Below, in pieces: positions 39,909 through 48,492 of a stretch of DNA of 64,000 bases. The notes under the pieces were generated by a model that was given only the letters and a program-made list of their open reading frames with translations, made no database searches and was not told the DNA's origin. The first letter of the stretch is position 1. Each line of letters opens with the position of its first letter. The translations under genes and the position numbers were made by a program. Source of the DNA: Saccharothrix sp. ALI-22-I (GTDB taxonomy: Bacteria; Actinomycetota; Actinomycetes; Mycobacteriales; Pseudonocardiaceae); NCBI RefSeq assembly GCF_001984175.1, contig NZ_MTQP01000067.1:186001-250000 (forward strand). The letters are read 5' to 3'.

Positions 39909-41594
39909 TCAGCCGAAGACGATGTTGAGCACGAAGGTCAGCACCAGCACGCCGACACCCAGCAGCAGCGGCGACCGGTACCACCCGGCGTCCTCGCCCG
40001 TGGTGGAGTGCCGCCGGTCCTCCTTGGGCGTCAGGCTGTAGACCAGCCCGACCAGCCGTTCCTCCGGCACCGGCCGGGTGAACGAGGTGACCGCCACGCT
40101 GACCACGATGTCGACCACGAACGCCACGCCCGCGCCGAGGAAGCTGGCGCCCTGGCCCGGCAGGTCGAGCACGCCGGTCTCGGCGAGCACGAACACCGCC
40201 ACCGCGCCGAGCGTGCCCGCGACCAGGCCCGACCAGCCCGCCGCCGCCGACATCCGCTTCCAGAACATGGCCAGGATGAACGTGGCGAACAGCGGCGCGT
40301 TGAAGAACGAGAACAGCGCCTGGATGTAGTCCATGATGTTGCCGTACCCAGCGGCCAGGAACGCGGTCCCGATGGCGACCACCGTGCCGCCGATCGTGGC
40401 CAGTCGCCCGACCCGCAGGTAGTACTCGTCCGGGCGGTCCTTGCGGATGTAGTCCTGCCACAGGTCGTAGGTGAACACCGTGTTGAACGACGACACGTTC
40501 GCCGCGACACCCGCCATGAACGACGCCAGCAGGCCCGTGATCGCGATGCCCAGCATCCCGTTGGGCAGCAACTCGCCGATCAACGCCGGTAGCGCGTTGT
40601 TGTAGACCACACCGGAACTGTCGTCACCGGCCTTGAGCGCCGCCATCTCCGGCACGATCAGCGCGGCGATGACGCCCGGGATGATGATCACGAACGGGAT
40701 CAGCATCTTGGGGTACGCGCCGATGATCGGCGTGCGCCGGGCGGCGGACATGCTCTTGGCCGACAAAGCACGCTGCACTTCGGCGAAGTTCGTCGTCCAA
40801 TACCCGAACGACAACACGAACCCGAGCCCGAACACGATGCCGATCACGCTGAGCACCGGGTTCTGAATCCCCGTCAACTCGGTCGCCGGCCACGCCGACA
40901 GCTGCTCGGACCCACCAGGACCGCCGGTGACCTTGTCCACCAGGCCCTGCCAGCCGCCGACCTTGTGCAGGCCGACGATGGTGAGCGGCAGCAGCGCGGC
41001 CACGATGACGAAGAACTGCAGCACCTCGTTGTAGATGGCCGCGGACAGCCCACCCAACGTGGTGTACGCGAGCACGATCAGCGCGGCGGCGACCACCGAG
41101 AACGGGATCGGCCAGCCGAGCATGAGGTTGAGCAGGAACGCCAGCGCGTACAGGTTCACGCCCGCGATCAGCACCTGGGCCGCGGCGAAGCTGATCGCGT
41201 TGACCAGGTGCGCGCCCTTGCCGAAGCGGCGGCGCAGGAACTCGGGGACGCTGCGCACCTTGGAGCCGTAGTAGAACGGCATCATCACCAGGCCGAGGAA
41301 CACCATGGCCGGGATCGCGCCGATCCAGTAGTAGTGCACCGTCGCCATGCCGTACTGCGCGCCGTTGGCCGCCATGCCGAGCAGTTCGATGGCGCCGAGG
41401 TTGGCGGAGATGAACGCCAGACCCGTCACCCACGCGGGCAGCGAGCGGCCGGAGAGCAGGAAGTCCAGGCTGGAGGAGACCGATCTGCGGGCGAGGAAGC
41501 CGATACCCAGCACGAACACGAAGTAGACCGCCAGCAAGGTGTAGTCCAGCGGTCCGGCGTCGAGCCTGAGATCCACCTGGGCCAGCACGGGCAT
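39909..41594 (-). CDS. Sodium:solute symporter (SSS family)
   Basis: 561 residues from ATG 41594 (ATG 41618 also in frame; the chosen start has GGAGG 10 bases upstream). About 13-14 hydrophobic helices, starting LDYTLLAVYFVFVLGIGFLA, then the sodium-site region FLLSGRSLPAWVTGLAFISA, NLGAIELLGMAANGAQYGM, AYTTLGGLSAAIYNEVLQFF, YWTTNFAEVQRALSAKSMSA and ASFMAGVAANVSSFNTVFTY. The pattern is closest to SGLT-like sugar/inositol symporters of actinobacteria. Substrate unproven. Confidence 0.9.
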   Translation of the reverse strand: MPVLAQVDLRLDAGPLDYTLLAVYFVFVLGIGFLARRSVSSSLDFLLSGRSLPAWVTGLAFISANLGAIELLGMAANGAQYGMATVHYYWIGAIPAMVFLGLVMMPFYYGSKVRSVPEFLRRRFGKGAHLVNAISFAAAQVLIAGVNLYALAFLLNLMLGWPIPFSVVAAALIVLAYTTLGGLSAAIYNEVLQFFVIVAALLPLTIVGLHKVGGWQGLVDKVTGGPGGSEQLSAWPATELTGIQNPVLSVIGIVFGLGFVLSFGYWTTNFAEVQRALSAKSMSAARRTPIIGAYPKMLIPFVIIIPGVIAALIVPEMAALKAGDDSSGVVYNNALPALIGELLPNGMLGIAITGLLASFMAGVAANVSSFNTVFTYDLWQDYIRKDRPDEYYLRVGRLATIGGTVVAIGTAFLAAGYGNIMDYIQALFSFFNAPLFATFILAMFWKRMSAAAGWSGLVAGTLGAVAVFVLAETGVLDLPGQGASFLGAGVAFVVDIVVSVAVTSFTRPVPEERLVGLVYSLTPKEDRRHSTTGEDAGWYRSPLLLGVGVLVLTFVLNIVFG

Positions 41595-41763
41595 CCTCCG
41601 CCCACCTCCCCTGATCAAACGCCGATCAAACGCACATCAAACAATATCCCACATCACTCAACAGCCGACCTTGCCGACGCCGGTGCACCCCGCGCACGCG
41701 CCGCCGGTTTGAACTACCCAGGGCTAAACCTCGTACTACCGGAGGTAACTCCTGGAGGTGATC

Positions 41764-42495
41764 GTGCCGACCGTCACTGCTTACGGCGCCGACTACGCCG
41801 CACGCGAGCTGATGCCGTGGGAGCTGGCCGAGTACACCCGCGCCGGCGGGTACGACCTGCGGTTCCTGATCCGCCACATCGGCTACCCCGGCAACCCGAG
41901 GTGCGTCAGCCACCGCCCCGGAGCGCTGGCCAAGCACCGGGCCGAGGGCCGGCTCGTGCTGCTGTACCACCAGATCGGGGAGGACGACTTCGCCGGCGGC
42001 CACGACGCCGGGCGGGCGCACGCGCTGGCCGCGTTGACCGACGCGCGGGAGGAGGGCTACCCGGAACACCTGCCGTTCGTGTTCGTGTGCGGCTCCGCGT
42101 TGTCGTCGTCGTTCACCCTGCCGACCGCGTTGGACTACCTGCAAGGCGCGGCGGAGATCGTCGGTCTGTCCCGCACCTGGTGCTCGGCGGGCGCCGACAT
42201 CGTGCACGCGGCCCAGGACCGGGGCGCGGCGGCCGGGTTCGTGCTCAACGGCGACGAGTCGAACATGCGCGAGGGCATCGCGTTCTACCGCTGGAGCAAC
42301 GGCCGCATCTACCCAGGCCGGATCGAGGCAGGGTTGCTCAAGGCGTACGTGGACCTGGCCGAGTTCGAGGGCGAGGGTCCCGAGGTGCCCGAGGTGGCGC
42401 GGCTGGCCGACCACCTGGCGGCCCGGTTCGCGCTGCGCCGGGACGAGGTGCTGGACGAGCTCTACCGGGTGAGGACGAACGGCGTCTCGGCGTAG
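41764..42495 (+). CDS. DUF1906 glycoside-hydrolase-like protein
   Basis: 243 residues from GTG 41764, with GGAGG 5 bases upstream. TIM-barrel-like DUF1906 (Rv2525c type): YGADYAARELMPWELAEYTR, LRFLIRHIGYPGNPRCVSHR, GRLVLLYHQIGEDDFAGGHD, VFVCGSALSSSF and GLSRTWCSAGADIVHAAQDR. There is no signal peptide, whereas Rv2525c relatives often have a Tat signal. Catalytic residues of a hydrolase are not certain. The 3' end overlaps the convergent lipoprotein gene by 34 bases. Confidence 0.75.
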   Translation: MPTVTAYGADYAARELMPWELAEYTRAGGYDLRFLIRHIGYPGNPRCVSHRPGALAKHRAEGRLVLLYHQIGEDDFAGGHDAGRAHALAALTDAREEGYPEHLPFVFVCGSALSSSFTLPTALDYLQGAAEIVGLSRTWCSAGADIVHAAQDRGAAAGFVLNGDESNMREGIAFYRWSNGRIYPGRIEAGLLKAYVDLAEFEGEGPEVPEVARLADHLAARFALRRDEVLDELYRVRTNGVSA

Positions 42496-42863
42496 ACCGG
42501 ACCGGACGTGGCACCGATGGTGAACTGCGTGCCGGGAGCGGAGTCTCGGAACGTGTCCGGCACCCGCACCGGGACCTCGACGAACCGGCCGACCGCGTCC
42601 GCGGTCGTGTCGCCGACCTGCAAACCGTGGAAGGTGAACACCACTCGACCGTGCGCGGGATAACCCTCACCACTGAGCCGGACCTCACCACCGGCGTGCC
42701 CGGCGAGCGGCTGGGCCGCGAGATGCGCGGCCGAGGAGGAAACGGCGGTGGAACTCAACGCCGCGACGACGGGCTTCGGCAGGGGGCTTTCCTCGGCGCA
42801 GCCCGTCAACGCCAGGGAAGCCAACAGGACCAGGACTGGTGGACCGGGTCTTCGTCTTCGCAC
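42462..42863 (-). CDS. Small lipoprotein
   Basis: 133 residues from GTG 42863 (GGGAAGG upstream). Basic start RRRRPGPP, hydrophobic VLVLLASLALTGCAE with lipobox LTGC. The mature region is a single beta-rich domain (GEVRLSGEGYPAHGRVVFTF, VGRFVEVPVRVPDTFRDSAP), reminiscent of an Ig-like fold. Function unknown. It overlaps the end of the DUF1906 gene by 34 bases. Confidence 0.7.
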   Translation of the reverse strand: MRRRRPGPPVLVLLASLALTGCAEESPLPKPVVAALSSTAVSSSAAHLAAQPLAGHAGGEVRLSGEGYPAHGRVVFTFHGLQVGDTTADAVGRFVEVPVRVPDTFRDSAPGTQFTIGATSGPVYAETPFVLTR

Positions 42864-42943
42864 AGCGCGCCTTCCCAGGTCCGATGACGGGGGAGTCAGC
42901 GTATATCGCCGAATCCACCCTGCCACGCACCCAAACGGCTTAC

Positions 42944-42972
42944 CCGCCAGTCCGCAATTCGCGGACCGGCGG
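42944..42972. terminator. 12-bp hairpin upstream of the insertion sequence
   Basis: CCGCCAGTCCGC (42944-42955) pairs with GCGGACCGGCGG (42961-42972) with one mismatch and the loop AATTC. It lies between the lipoprotein gene start and the left end of the IS element, with no complete gene to serve, so it may be a terminator left from a lost gene. Confidence 0.5.
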
Positions 42973-43025
42973 GCGTGCGTTCGGCTGGACGCGCCGTGCG
43001 GCTGGACGCGGGTGCGTCCGGCTAA

Positions 43026-43917
43026 CTGTTCCTAACAAAATGATCAACGCGGTGGCATCGAGTGTGTCCGTTGTGGATCATTTTGGGTCGTGAGGAGGGG
43101 TGAGTCGCCGCCGTGGATCGTCCCGGACGATCTGTGGGAGCGGATCGAGCCGTTGTTGCCGGTGGTGCCGCGCAGGACCCGCAACCCTGGCCGTAAGCGG
43201 GTGCCGGATCGTCAGGTGCTGTGCGGGATCCTGTTCGTGCTGCACACCGGGATCCAGTGGGAGTTCCTGCCGCAGGAGCTGGGATTCGGCTCCGGTATGA
43301 CCTGCTGGCGGCGGTTGCGCGACTGGAACGAGGCGGGCGTGTGGTCCAGGCTGCACGAGGTACTGCTCGCCGAACTGCACTCCGCGGGAAGGCTGGACTG
43401 GGACCGCGCGGCGATCGACTCCTCGCACGTCCGGGCCGCGCGTCGCGGCCCAAAAGCGGTCCGAGCCCCGGTCGACCGCGCCCGACCGGGCTCCAAGCAC
43501 CACGTCCTGACCGACGGCGGCGGCATCCCGCTCGCGGTGATCCTGACCGGCGGCAACCGCAACGACGTCACCCAGGTGGAACCGCTGCTGGACGCGGTAC
43601 CGAACGTGCGCGGCAGACGGGGGCGTCCCCGTCGACGCCCGAGAACGGTCTACGCCGACCGCGCCTACGACCACGACAAGTACCGCAGGCGCCTGCGCGC
43701 CAGGGGAATCGGCACGCGGATCGCCCGCCGCGGCCAACCCCACGGCTCCGGACTGGGCACGGTCAGGTGGGTGGTAGAGCGCACGATCGCCTGGTACCAC
43801 GGTATGAGACGCCTGCGCATCCGCTGGGAACGCCGCGACGACATCCACGAAGCCTTCCTCGGCCTCGCCACCTGCATCATCTGCTACCGACACGTCCAGC
43901 GATTCTGTTAGGAGCAG
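43026..43917. mobile_element. IS5-family insertion sequence, 892 bp, complete
   Basis: The left end CTGTTCCTAACAAAAT (43026-43041) and the right end, read in reverse complement, CTGCTCCTAACAGAAT (43902-43917) match at 14 of 16 positions. Both are flanked by TAA (43023-43025 and 43918-43920), a 3-bp target duplication. A single uninterrupted transposase gene fills the element. Element size, duplication length and transposase place it in the IS5 family. Confidence 0.88.
43090..43911 (+). CDS. IS5-family DDE transposase
   Basis: 273 residues from GTG 43090. An N-terminal helix-turn-helix-like DUF4096 region (VPDDLWERIEPLLPVV; FVLHTGIQWEFLPQELGFGS) is followed by the catalytic core: first Asp in WDRAAIDSSHVRAA, second Asp in RTVYADRAYDHDKY, and Glu in RWVVERTIAWYHGMRRLRI. 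Many relatives need a frameshift, but this gene is one frame and all DDE residues are present, so the element looks able to move. Confidence 0.93.
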   Translation: MRRGESPPWIVPDDLWERIEPLLPVVPRRTRNPGRKRVPDRQVLCGILFVLHTGIQWEFLPQELGFGSGMTCWRRLRDWNEAGVWSRLHEVLLAELHSAGRLDWDRAAIDSSHVRAARRGPKAVRAPVDRARPGSKHHVLTDGGGIPLAVILTGGNRNDVTQVEPLLDAVPNVRGRRGRPRRRPRTVYADRAYDHDKYRRRLRARGIGTRIARRGQPHGSGLGTVRWVVERTIAWYHGMRRLRIRWERRDDIHEAFLGLATCIICYRHVQRFC

Positions 43918-43942
43918 TAAAAGGCCTGCGCACCGGGCACGT

Positions 43943-45601
43943 GTGAAGTTGTCGGCTCCCGAGATCAAGAGTGTCCTGTGGGGAGCCCGGCGGGCGACCC
44001 AAGTGTGCAAGGCCAAGCAGAACGACGAGAACGCAACCCAGAGGATTCCTGAGCCTGTCATCGGTGCCCTGCTGCGGTGGGCGCTGTTCTACCTCGATAC
44101 CGCAGCGGAGAACATCCTGGCTGCCCGCGACGAACACCAACTCCTGCGTTCTCGGAAGCTGGTCTACACAGCTGGAGCGGCCATTGAGCGGCTGACCGAG
44201 TTCATCGCTCGTCGACGCGCCGACGGCCGGGGCATGCCTGGGCGCCGGCCGGACTACCCTGCCGCCAGGTGGCGCGTGCAGGGAGTCGACCGCAATGTCA
44301 ACGTGACCCTGCTATGCCGACTCGCCGGTCTCGACCGCAGTGTCTACATGCCGCGCAAACGCGGTCACGAGAAGGTTCTCAAGCTCATCCAGGACGGAGT
44401 GGACGAGTTGGGCTTGGAGCCAGGAGGGTACGACACTCCGATCACGGTGTGCGAGGACACCGGCCTGCCTTGGCGGGAGCCGTTCGACTCCAAGCGAATC
44501 ACGGAGGAGTCCAAACACCTGCTGGCCGCCTGCTACATCGTCGTTGCCTACCTGTCCGGGATGCGCGACAGCGAGGTGCAGGGCCTTGAGCGCAGCTGCC
44601 ATTTCACCGAGCCCAGCGGCGACGGCGTACTGATCCGCCACAAGCTCCGAGGTTGGGTGGTCAAAGGCCGCCGCAGGGAACGTAGACGCGCAACCTGGGT
44701 GGTGCTGCCCGAGGTAGCGCGCGCCATCGAGATCCTAGAGACCCTCACCGACCAGGAGTCGCTGTTCATCAGGCCCGGACACAGCAGCCAGGTCCCGGCC
44801 AGTGAGATCGTGCAGATGATCAACGACTTTGCGGAGCACGTGAACACGCTCGCGGGGCGCACCGGGCTGCTGCCGATCCCACCAGTGACCCAGAAGAGCA
44901 TCGACGGAGAGACGACCACCGAGGCGTGGTGGTTCACCACCCGACAGTTCCGGCGCACGCTGGCCTGGCACATCGCCCGCCAGCCGTTCGGCCTGGTCGC
45001 TGGCAAGATCCAGTACCAGCAGACGTCAGTGGCTATCTTCGAGGGGTACGCTGGCACCAGCGAGTCGGGATTCCGCGCCGAAGTGGAGAAGGAGCGCGCC
45101 GAAGCCCAGCTCGACGACATCGTGGAGCGTTACGAAGACGACCTACTCGGCAGGCCGTTCACCGGCGGAGCGGCACCGCGGCTGAAATCCGACTTCGCCA
45201 AGGTCCGCGCTGAGCTGGGCGATTCCCCTGTCCGACGCGCGGATCGTGCGCGGGTGCGGGAGATGCTGCGCGGGATGGCCCGCACCTATCGGGTTGGCGT
45301 GCTGGCCGACTGCGCGTTCGACGAGGCCAACTTGGACAAGGCGGTGTGCCTCTCGGAGAGCAGCAGCAAGGCCAAGCGCGTTCTGCCGATCCTGGACGCC
45401 TGCCAGCCCGCGAATTGCGTCAACGCCTGCCAGACCGAGAAACACCGCGAACCCTGGCGGCGCATGGTCACCGAGGTCGACGAGCACCTGAAGGACAAGA
45501 AGCTCAACGATGTCCAGCGGCAAGTGCTACTGCGGCAGCGCAAGGCTTGGCAAGGCATCCTGGACCGTCTCCAGAGCGCTGAGGGACAGGAGAGCACGTG
45601 A
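43943..45601 (+). CDS. Phage-type (tyrosine) integrase, Tn554 TnpB-like
   Basis: 552 residues from GTG 43943, only 26 bases beyond the IS right end. Catalytic-core residues can be placed: Arg208 in YLSGMRDSEVQGL, Arg334/Arg337 in FTTRQFRRTLAWHIA (the HxxR box with Arg for His), and candidate nucleophile Tyr369 in FEGYAGTSESGF. A Cys-rich C-terminal part (CQPANCVNACQTEKHREP) is typical of large TnpB-like integrases that work with a second integrase and a coiled-coil partner. No first integrase remains, and the N-terminus may have been clipped by the IS. Overlaps the next gene by 4 bases (GTGA). Confidence 0.82.
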   Translation: MKLSAPEIKSVLWGARRATQVCKAKQNDENATQRIPEPVIGALLRWALFYLDTAAENILAARDEHQLLRSRKLVYTAGAAIERLTEFIARRRADGRGMPGRRPDYPAARWRVQGVDRNVNVTLLCRLAGLDRSVYMPRKRGHEKVLKLIQDGVDELGLEPGGYDTPITVCEDTGLPWREPFDSKRITEESKHLLAACYIVVAYLSGMRDSEVQGLERSCHFTEPSGDGVLIRHKLRGWVVKGRRRERRRATWVVLPEVARAIEILETLTDQESLFIRPGHSSQVPASEIVQMINDFAEHVNTLAGRTGLLPIPPVTQKSIDGETTTEAWWFTTRQFRRTLAWHIARQPFGLVAGKIQYQQTSVAIFEGYAGTSESGFRAEVEKERAEAQLDDIVERYEDDLLGRPFTGGAAPRLKSDFAKVRAELGDSPVRRADRARVREMLRGMARTYRVGVLADCAFDEANLDKAVCLSESSSKAKRVLPILDACQPANCVNACQTEKHREPWRRMVTEVDEHLKDKKLNDVQRQVLLRQRKAWQGILDRLQSAEGQEST

Positions 45602-46086
45602 GTGTCAGCGCCGCCACCGACAAGAAGATCCGCGCCGCAATGGAGCGCCTGCTCAACGGCGAACCGACCCGATGCGACGGCAAGCTCACCTACACCAACC
45701 TCGCCAAAGAGGCCAGTGTCGGCTACTCCACTCTCTGGAAGGCCGACACCAGCCTACTGACGGAGTTCAAGCGTCGGGCCGCCGGTTCCGATGCCCCGGC
45801 TCCGCCCGCGGTGACGGTGGTCGGCAAGCTCACCCAGCAGCGCGACAAGCAAGCTGCGAAGATCACGAGACTCCGCGCCGAGAAGGCGGAACTCGAAGAG
45901 TTGGTGCGTGTACTCAAGCACGAGATCGCCGCCTTGGTAGTCGACAACGAGCACCAACAGGCGGAACTCGAGCGGCTCCGCGCTAGGATCCGCCGATTGG
46001 AGGGCGGAAACGTGCGCACGTTGCCTCAGCCTCAGACCGAGACTGATCCCATGAACGGCGGACCCGACGTTGGCGCACCTGCGTGA
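45598..46086 (+). CDS. DUF6262/TnpC-like coiled-coil transposon protein
   Basis: 162 residues from GTG 45598. A helix-turn-helix-like N-terminus (TYTNLAKEASVGYSTLWKAD) precedes a coiled coil (RLRAEKAELEELVRVLKHEI, AALVVDNEHQQAELERLRAR). This form regularly follows TnpB-like integrases as the third gene of Tn554-type transposons and is thought to set transposition orientation or frequency. It ends 41 bases from the convergent VUT transporter gene. Confidence 0.8.
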   Translation: MSVSAATDKKIRAAMERLLNGEPTRCDGKLTYTNLAKEASVGYSTLWKADTSLLTEFKRRAAGSDAPAPPAVTVVGKLTQQRDKQAAKITRLRAEKAELEELVRVLKHEIAALVVDNEHQQAELERLRARIRRLEGGNVRTLPQPQTETDPMNGGPDVGAPA

Positions 46087-46127
46087 TCGCTGGATGCACC
46101 ACCGCGACAGGCTGGTTACTGAGCATG

Positions 46128-46640
46128 TCAGGTCAGCGTCCTCCTGCGACCGAGCAGCACAAGGATGGCAACCGCGGCAACAGTCATCCACGTTTTGCCG
46201 ATGATCTGCCCCGGCAGGAACTCGAAGGAGCCGAAAGCCAGCTTGAGGAAGATGAGGCTGTCCGCCAACAGGCCGACGATGTTCGAACCGACCACGGCGA
46301 CGATGAGGCCGCGTTTCCGCAGCGGTTCGTACACCGCGAAGTCCAGGAGTTCAGCCACGATGAACGCAGCGGCCGAAGCGGTGGCGAGTGCGGAGTCGGC
46401 CAGGAGGTAGGAAAGGACGGTACCTACCACGATGGCGGCCAGGACCGCTCCTCGTCCAGCGCTCTCACGGGCCAGGTCCCGGAGGACCAGAGCCAACCCG
46501 GCAAAGTAGACAGCTGCGGGCGCGATGAAGCCGAAACCGACCGGAACGGCACCGAAATGGGTCACGACGAGGTTCGCCAAGGGGATGGTGGCGACGTAGG
46601 CGGCGAGCAGGATCACCCCGCTCGGAGTGATCTTCTTCAA
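46128..46640 (-). CDS. VUT/YhhQ-family 7-deazaguanine (queuosine precursor) transporter
   Basis: 170 residues from TTG 46640, preceded by GAAGG. Five to six helices: GVILLAAYVATIPLANLVVT, IAPAAVYFAGLALVLRDLAR, AVLAAIVVGTVLSYLLADSA, TASAAAFIVAELLDFAVYEP, LIVAVVGSNIVGLLADSLIF and TVAAVAILVLLG. The LVLRDL, AELLDFAVYEPLR and GSNIVGLLADS blocks are diagnostic of the VUT (DUF165) family, whose E. coli member YhhQ imports preQ0/preQ1. It is last in the queC-E-D-folE2 operon. Import or recycling of preQ0 for DNA modification is the likely role. Confidence 0.87.
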   Translation of the reverse strand: MKKITPSGVILLAAYVATIPLANLVVTHFGAVPVGFGFIAPAAVYFAGLALVLRDLARESAGRGAVLAAIVVGTVLSYLLADSALATASAAAFIVAELLDFAVYEPLRKRGLIVAVVGSNIVGLLADSLIFLKLAFGSFEFLPGQIIGKTWMTVAAVAILVLLGRRRTLT

Positions 46641-46731
46641 AGGACCTTCTTTCGATACAGGCCGGTCGGCCGACTTCTGAGTGACGGATTCGCGCTCGAC
46701 CCTGCAGCACGAAGCGATTGACGGTGCGCCG

Positions 46732-47499
46732 TCATCCGGTGATCACGGCCACGGCGTCGTGGCTGTGGATGCTTTCGAGGTTGCGCACCCTGACTTCGTG
46801 GACCAATCCGCGGGTGCGACATGCGAGGGAGATGTCACGCGCCATGTCCTCGACGAACACCGGGTGGTCGTAGGCCTGCATCGTTAGCGTGCGCTCGTCG
46901 ACGCGCTTGACCAGCGGAACCACTGGGGCCGACCCGCTGCCGCGGATGATCCCGACCGCGTCCAGCACCGGCAGGGGGTACAGGTCGTCCCCACGACCGG
47001 TGACCGACAGGGTGACCTTGCTGCGCTGGTTGTGCGCACCGTAGTCGGAGATGCTCTTCGAGCACGGGCACAGGCTCGTGACCTCCGACGTCACCGCCGT
47101 GGTCACCCGGCAGGAGCCGTCCTGCCAGGTGCCGGTCACATCGACGTCGTGGACCGACACGGACTCCAACCCGCTCGTCGGCGCGGACGTCACCTCCGAG
47201 ATCGGCATGCTCAAGGACACCGAGACACCGGGCGCGTCCAGCTCGTCGGCGCCCGCCTTCAACACCTGGGCCATGTCCCGCGGATCGAAGGCCTGCAAGC
47301 GTTCATGGACGAGTGAGACCATCCGACTCATATGCGTGCCCCGACGGTCCGCTTGGAGCCGGACGGTGACCGACACCTCGGCGATGCTCCGCTGACTCGT
47401 GACGCCATCGTCGAACACCACCGGGTACCGCAAGCCGGCTATGCCGACCTGGTCGACCTCGATCCCCCGGCGGTCCACCTCGGCCTGGATGTCGTGCAC
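46732..47499 (-). CDS. folE2: GTP cyclohydrolase FolE2 (type IB)
   Basis: 255 residues from GTG 47499, which begins one base after the queD stop. Family marks: GIAGLRYPVVFDDG at the start, QADRRGTHMSRMVSLVHERL, the catalytic Cys in EVTSLCPCSKSISDYGAHNQ, and the end MARDISLACRTRGLVHEVRV. It converts GTP to dihydroneopterin triphosphate, the first step of preQ0 synthesis. Its presence inside a que operon gives the cluster its own GTP supply, independent of the housekeeping FolE of folate synthesis. Confidence 0.94.
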   Translation of the reverse strand: MHDIQAEVDRRGIEVDQVGIAGLRYPVVFDDGVTSQRSIAEVSVTVRLQADRRGTHMSRMVSLVHERLQAFDPRDMAQVLKAGADELDAPGVSVSLSMPISEVTSAPTSGLESVSVHDVDVTGTWQDGSCRVTTAVTSEVTSLCPCSKSISDYGAHNQRSKVTLSVTGRGDDLYPLPVLDAVGIIRGSGSAPVVPLVKRVDERTLTMQAYDHPVFVEDMARDISLACRTRGLVHEVRVRNLESIHSHDAVAVITG

Positions 47500-47500
47500 G

Positions 47501-47857
47501 TCACCGCCCCCGATAAGTGCACCCGGAAGTGCAGGTCTCACGCACCGTCACAGCGGACAACGTGGGCAGTTCCGGCGACAGGCAGTCCCAGATCCACACC
47601 GCCAGGTTCTCGCTCGTGGGGTTCTCCAACCCCTCCACCTCGTTCAGGTAGTGGTGGTCGAGTTGTTCCTCGAGAGGCTTGAACGCGGTCTTCAGGTCAC
47701 CGAAGTCCATCACCCAACCGGCGCGTTCGTCGACGGGCCCCTCCACGTGCACAGTCACGCGGTAGGAGTGGCCGTGGAGACGAGCACACTTGTGCCCCTC
47801 CGGCACTTCGGGAAGCCGGTGAGCGGCCTCGAAGGTGAACTCTCGGAAGATCTCCAT
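47501..47857 (-). CDS. queD: 6-carboxytetrahydropterin synthase QueD
   Basis: 118 residues from ATG 47857, overlapping the queE stop by one base; a TTG at 47860 is the alternative. Zinc ligands and catalytic Cys are in FEAAHRLPEVPEGHKCARLH and GHSYRVTV. The T-fold continues with GWVMDFGDLKTAF, EQLDHHYLNEV and ENPTSENLAVWIWDCL (substrate Glu). It turns dihydroneopterin triphosphate into 6-carboxytetrahydropterin. Third step-gene of the preQ0 operon, between queE and folE2. Confidence 0.95.
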   Translation of the reverse strand: MEIFREFTFEAAHRLPEVPEGHKCARLHGHSYRVTVHVEGPVDERAGWVMDFGDLKTAFKPLEEQLDHHYLNEVEGLENPTSENLAVWIWDCLSPELPTLSAVTVRETCTSGCTYRGR

Positions 47858-48492
47858 CAACGGATCCCCAGGTACTTGTGTGTCTGCAGGGACAACGACC
47901 AGCGCGGGTTCTTCATGCAGTACTCCACCGCCGCCCGGGTGTGGCTCTCCCGCTCCCGGTCGTCGAGGGGCTGGAGCCGGAACGAGCGGAAGTCCAGGTG
48001 CTCGAACTGCGCCGGATCGCCGCCGACCTGCGGGTAGACCAACTTCAGCTCATCACCCGAGGTCACCACCAGGTCAGCTCCGATCTTCGGGCTGACACAG
48101 AGCCAGTCGATCCCAGCCGGGGGGACGCGGGTCCCGTTCGTCTCCACGGCGACCTCGAAGCCCCGGACGTGGAAGGCGTCGACGGCGGCCGCGTCCAACT
48201 GCAACAGCGGTTCCCCGCCTGTGCACACCACGAAGCGGTTGTCCCTGGCATCCGACGGCCATGCCCGTTCGACCGCCTCGGCCAGCTCGTCGGGCGTGGC
48301 GAACCGCCCGCCCCCGGTGCCGTCCGTACCGACGAAATCCGTATCGCAGAACTTGCAGATCGCCCGGTACCGATCCTTCTCCAAGCCGGTCCAGAGGTTG
48401 CACCGGGAGAACCGGCAGAAGACAGCCGGGCGGCCGGCGTGGCTGCCTTCTCCCTGCAAGGTGAAGAAAATTTCCTTGATGAGGTAGGTCAT
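47857..48492 (-). CDS. queE: 7-carboxy-7-deazaguanine synthase QueE (radical SAM)
   Basis: 211 residues from ATG 48492, ATGA overlap with queC. The iron-sulfur cysteines are in FCRFSRCNLW and, after an insertion, ICKFCDTDFVG. Other marks are IFFTLQGEGSHAGRPAVF, VVCTGGEPLLQLD and the SAM-binding ETNGTRVPP. It performs the radical ring contraction from 6-carboxytetrahydropterin to 7-carboxy-7-deazaguanine. Confidence 0.95.
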   Translation of the reverse strand: MTYLIKEIFFTLQGEGSHAGRPAVFCRFSRCNLWTGLEKDRYRAICKFCDTDFVGTDGTGGGRFATPDELAEAVERAWPSDARDNRFVVCTGGEPLLQLDAAAVDAFHVRGFEVAVETNGTRVPPAGIDWLCVSPKIGADLVVTSGDELKLVYPQVGGDPAQFEHLDFRSFRLQPLDDRERESHTRAAVEYCMKNPRWSLSLQTHKYLGIR

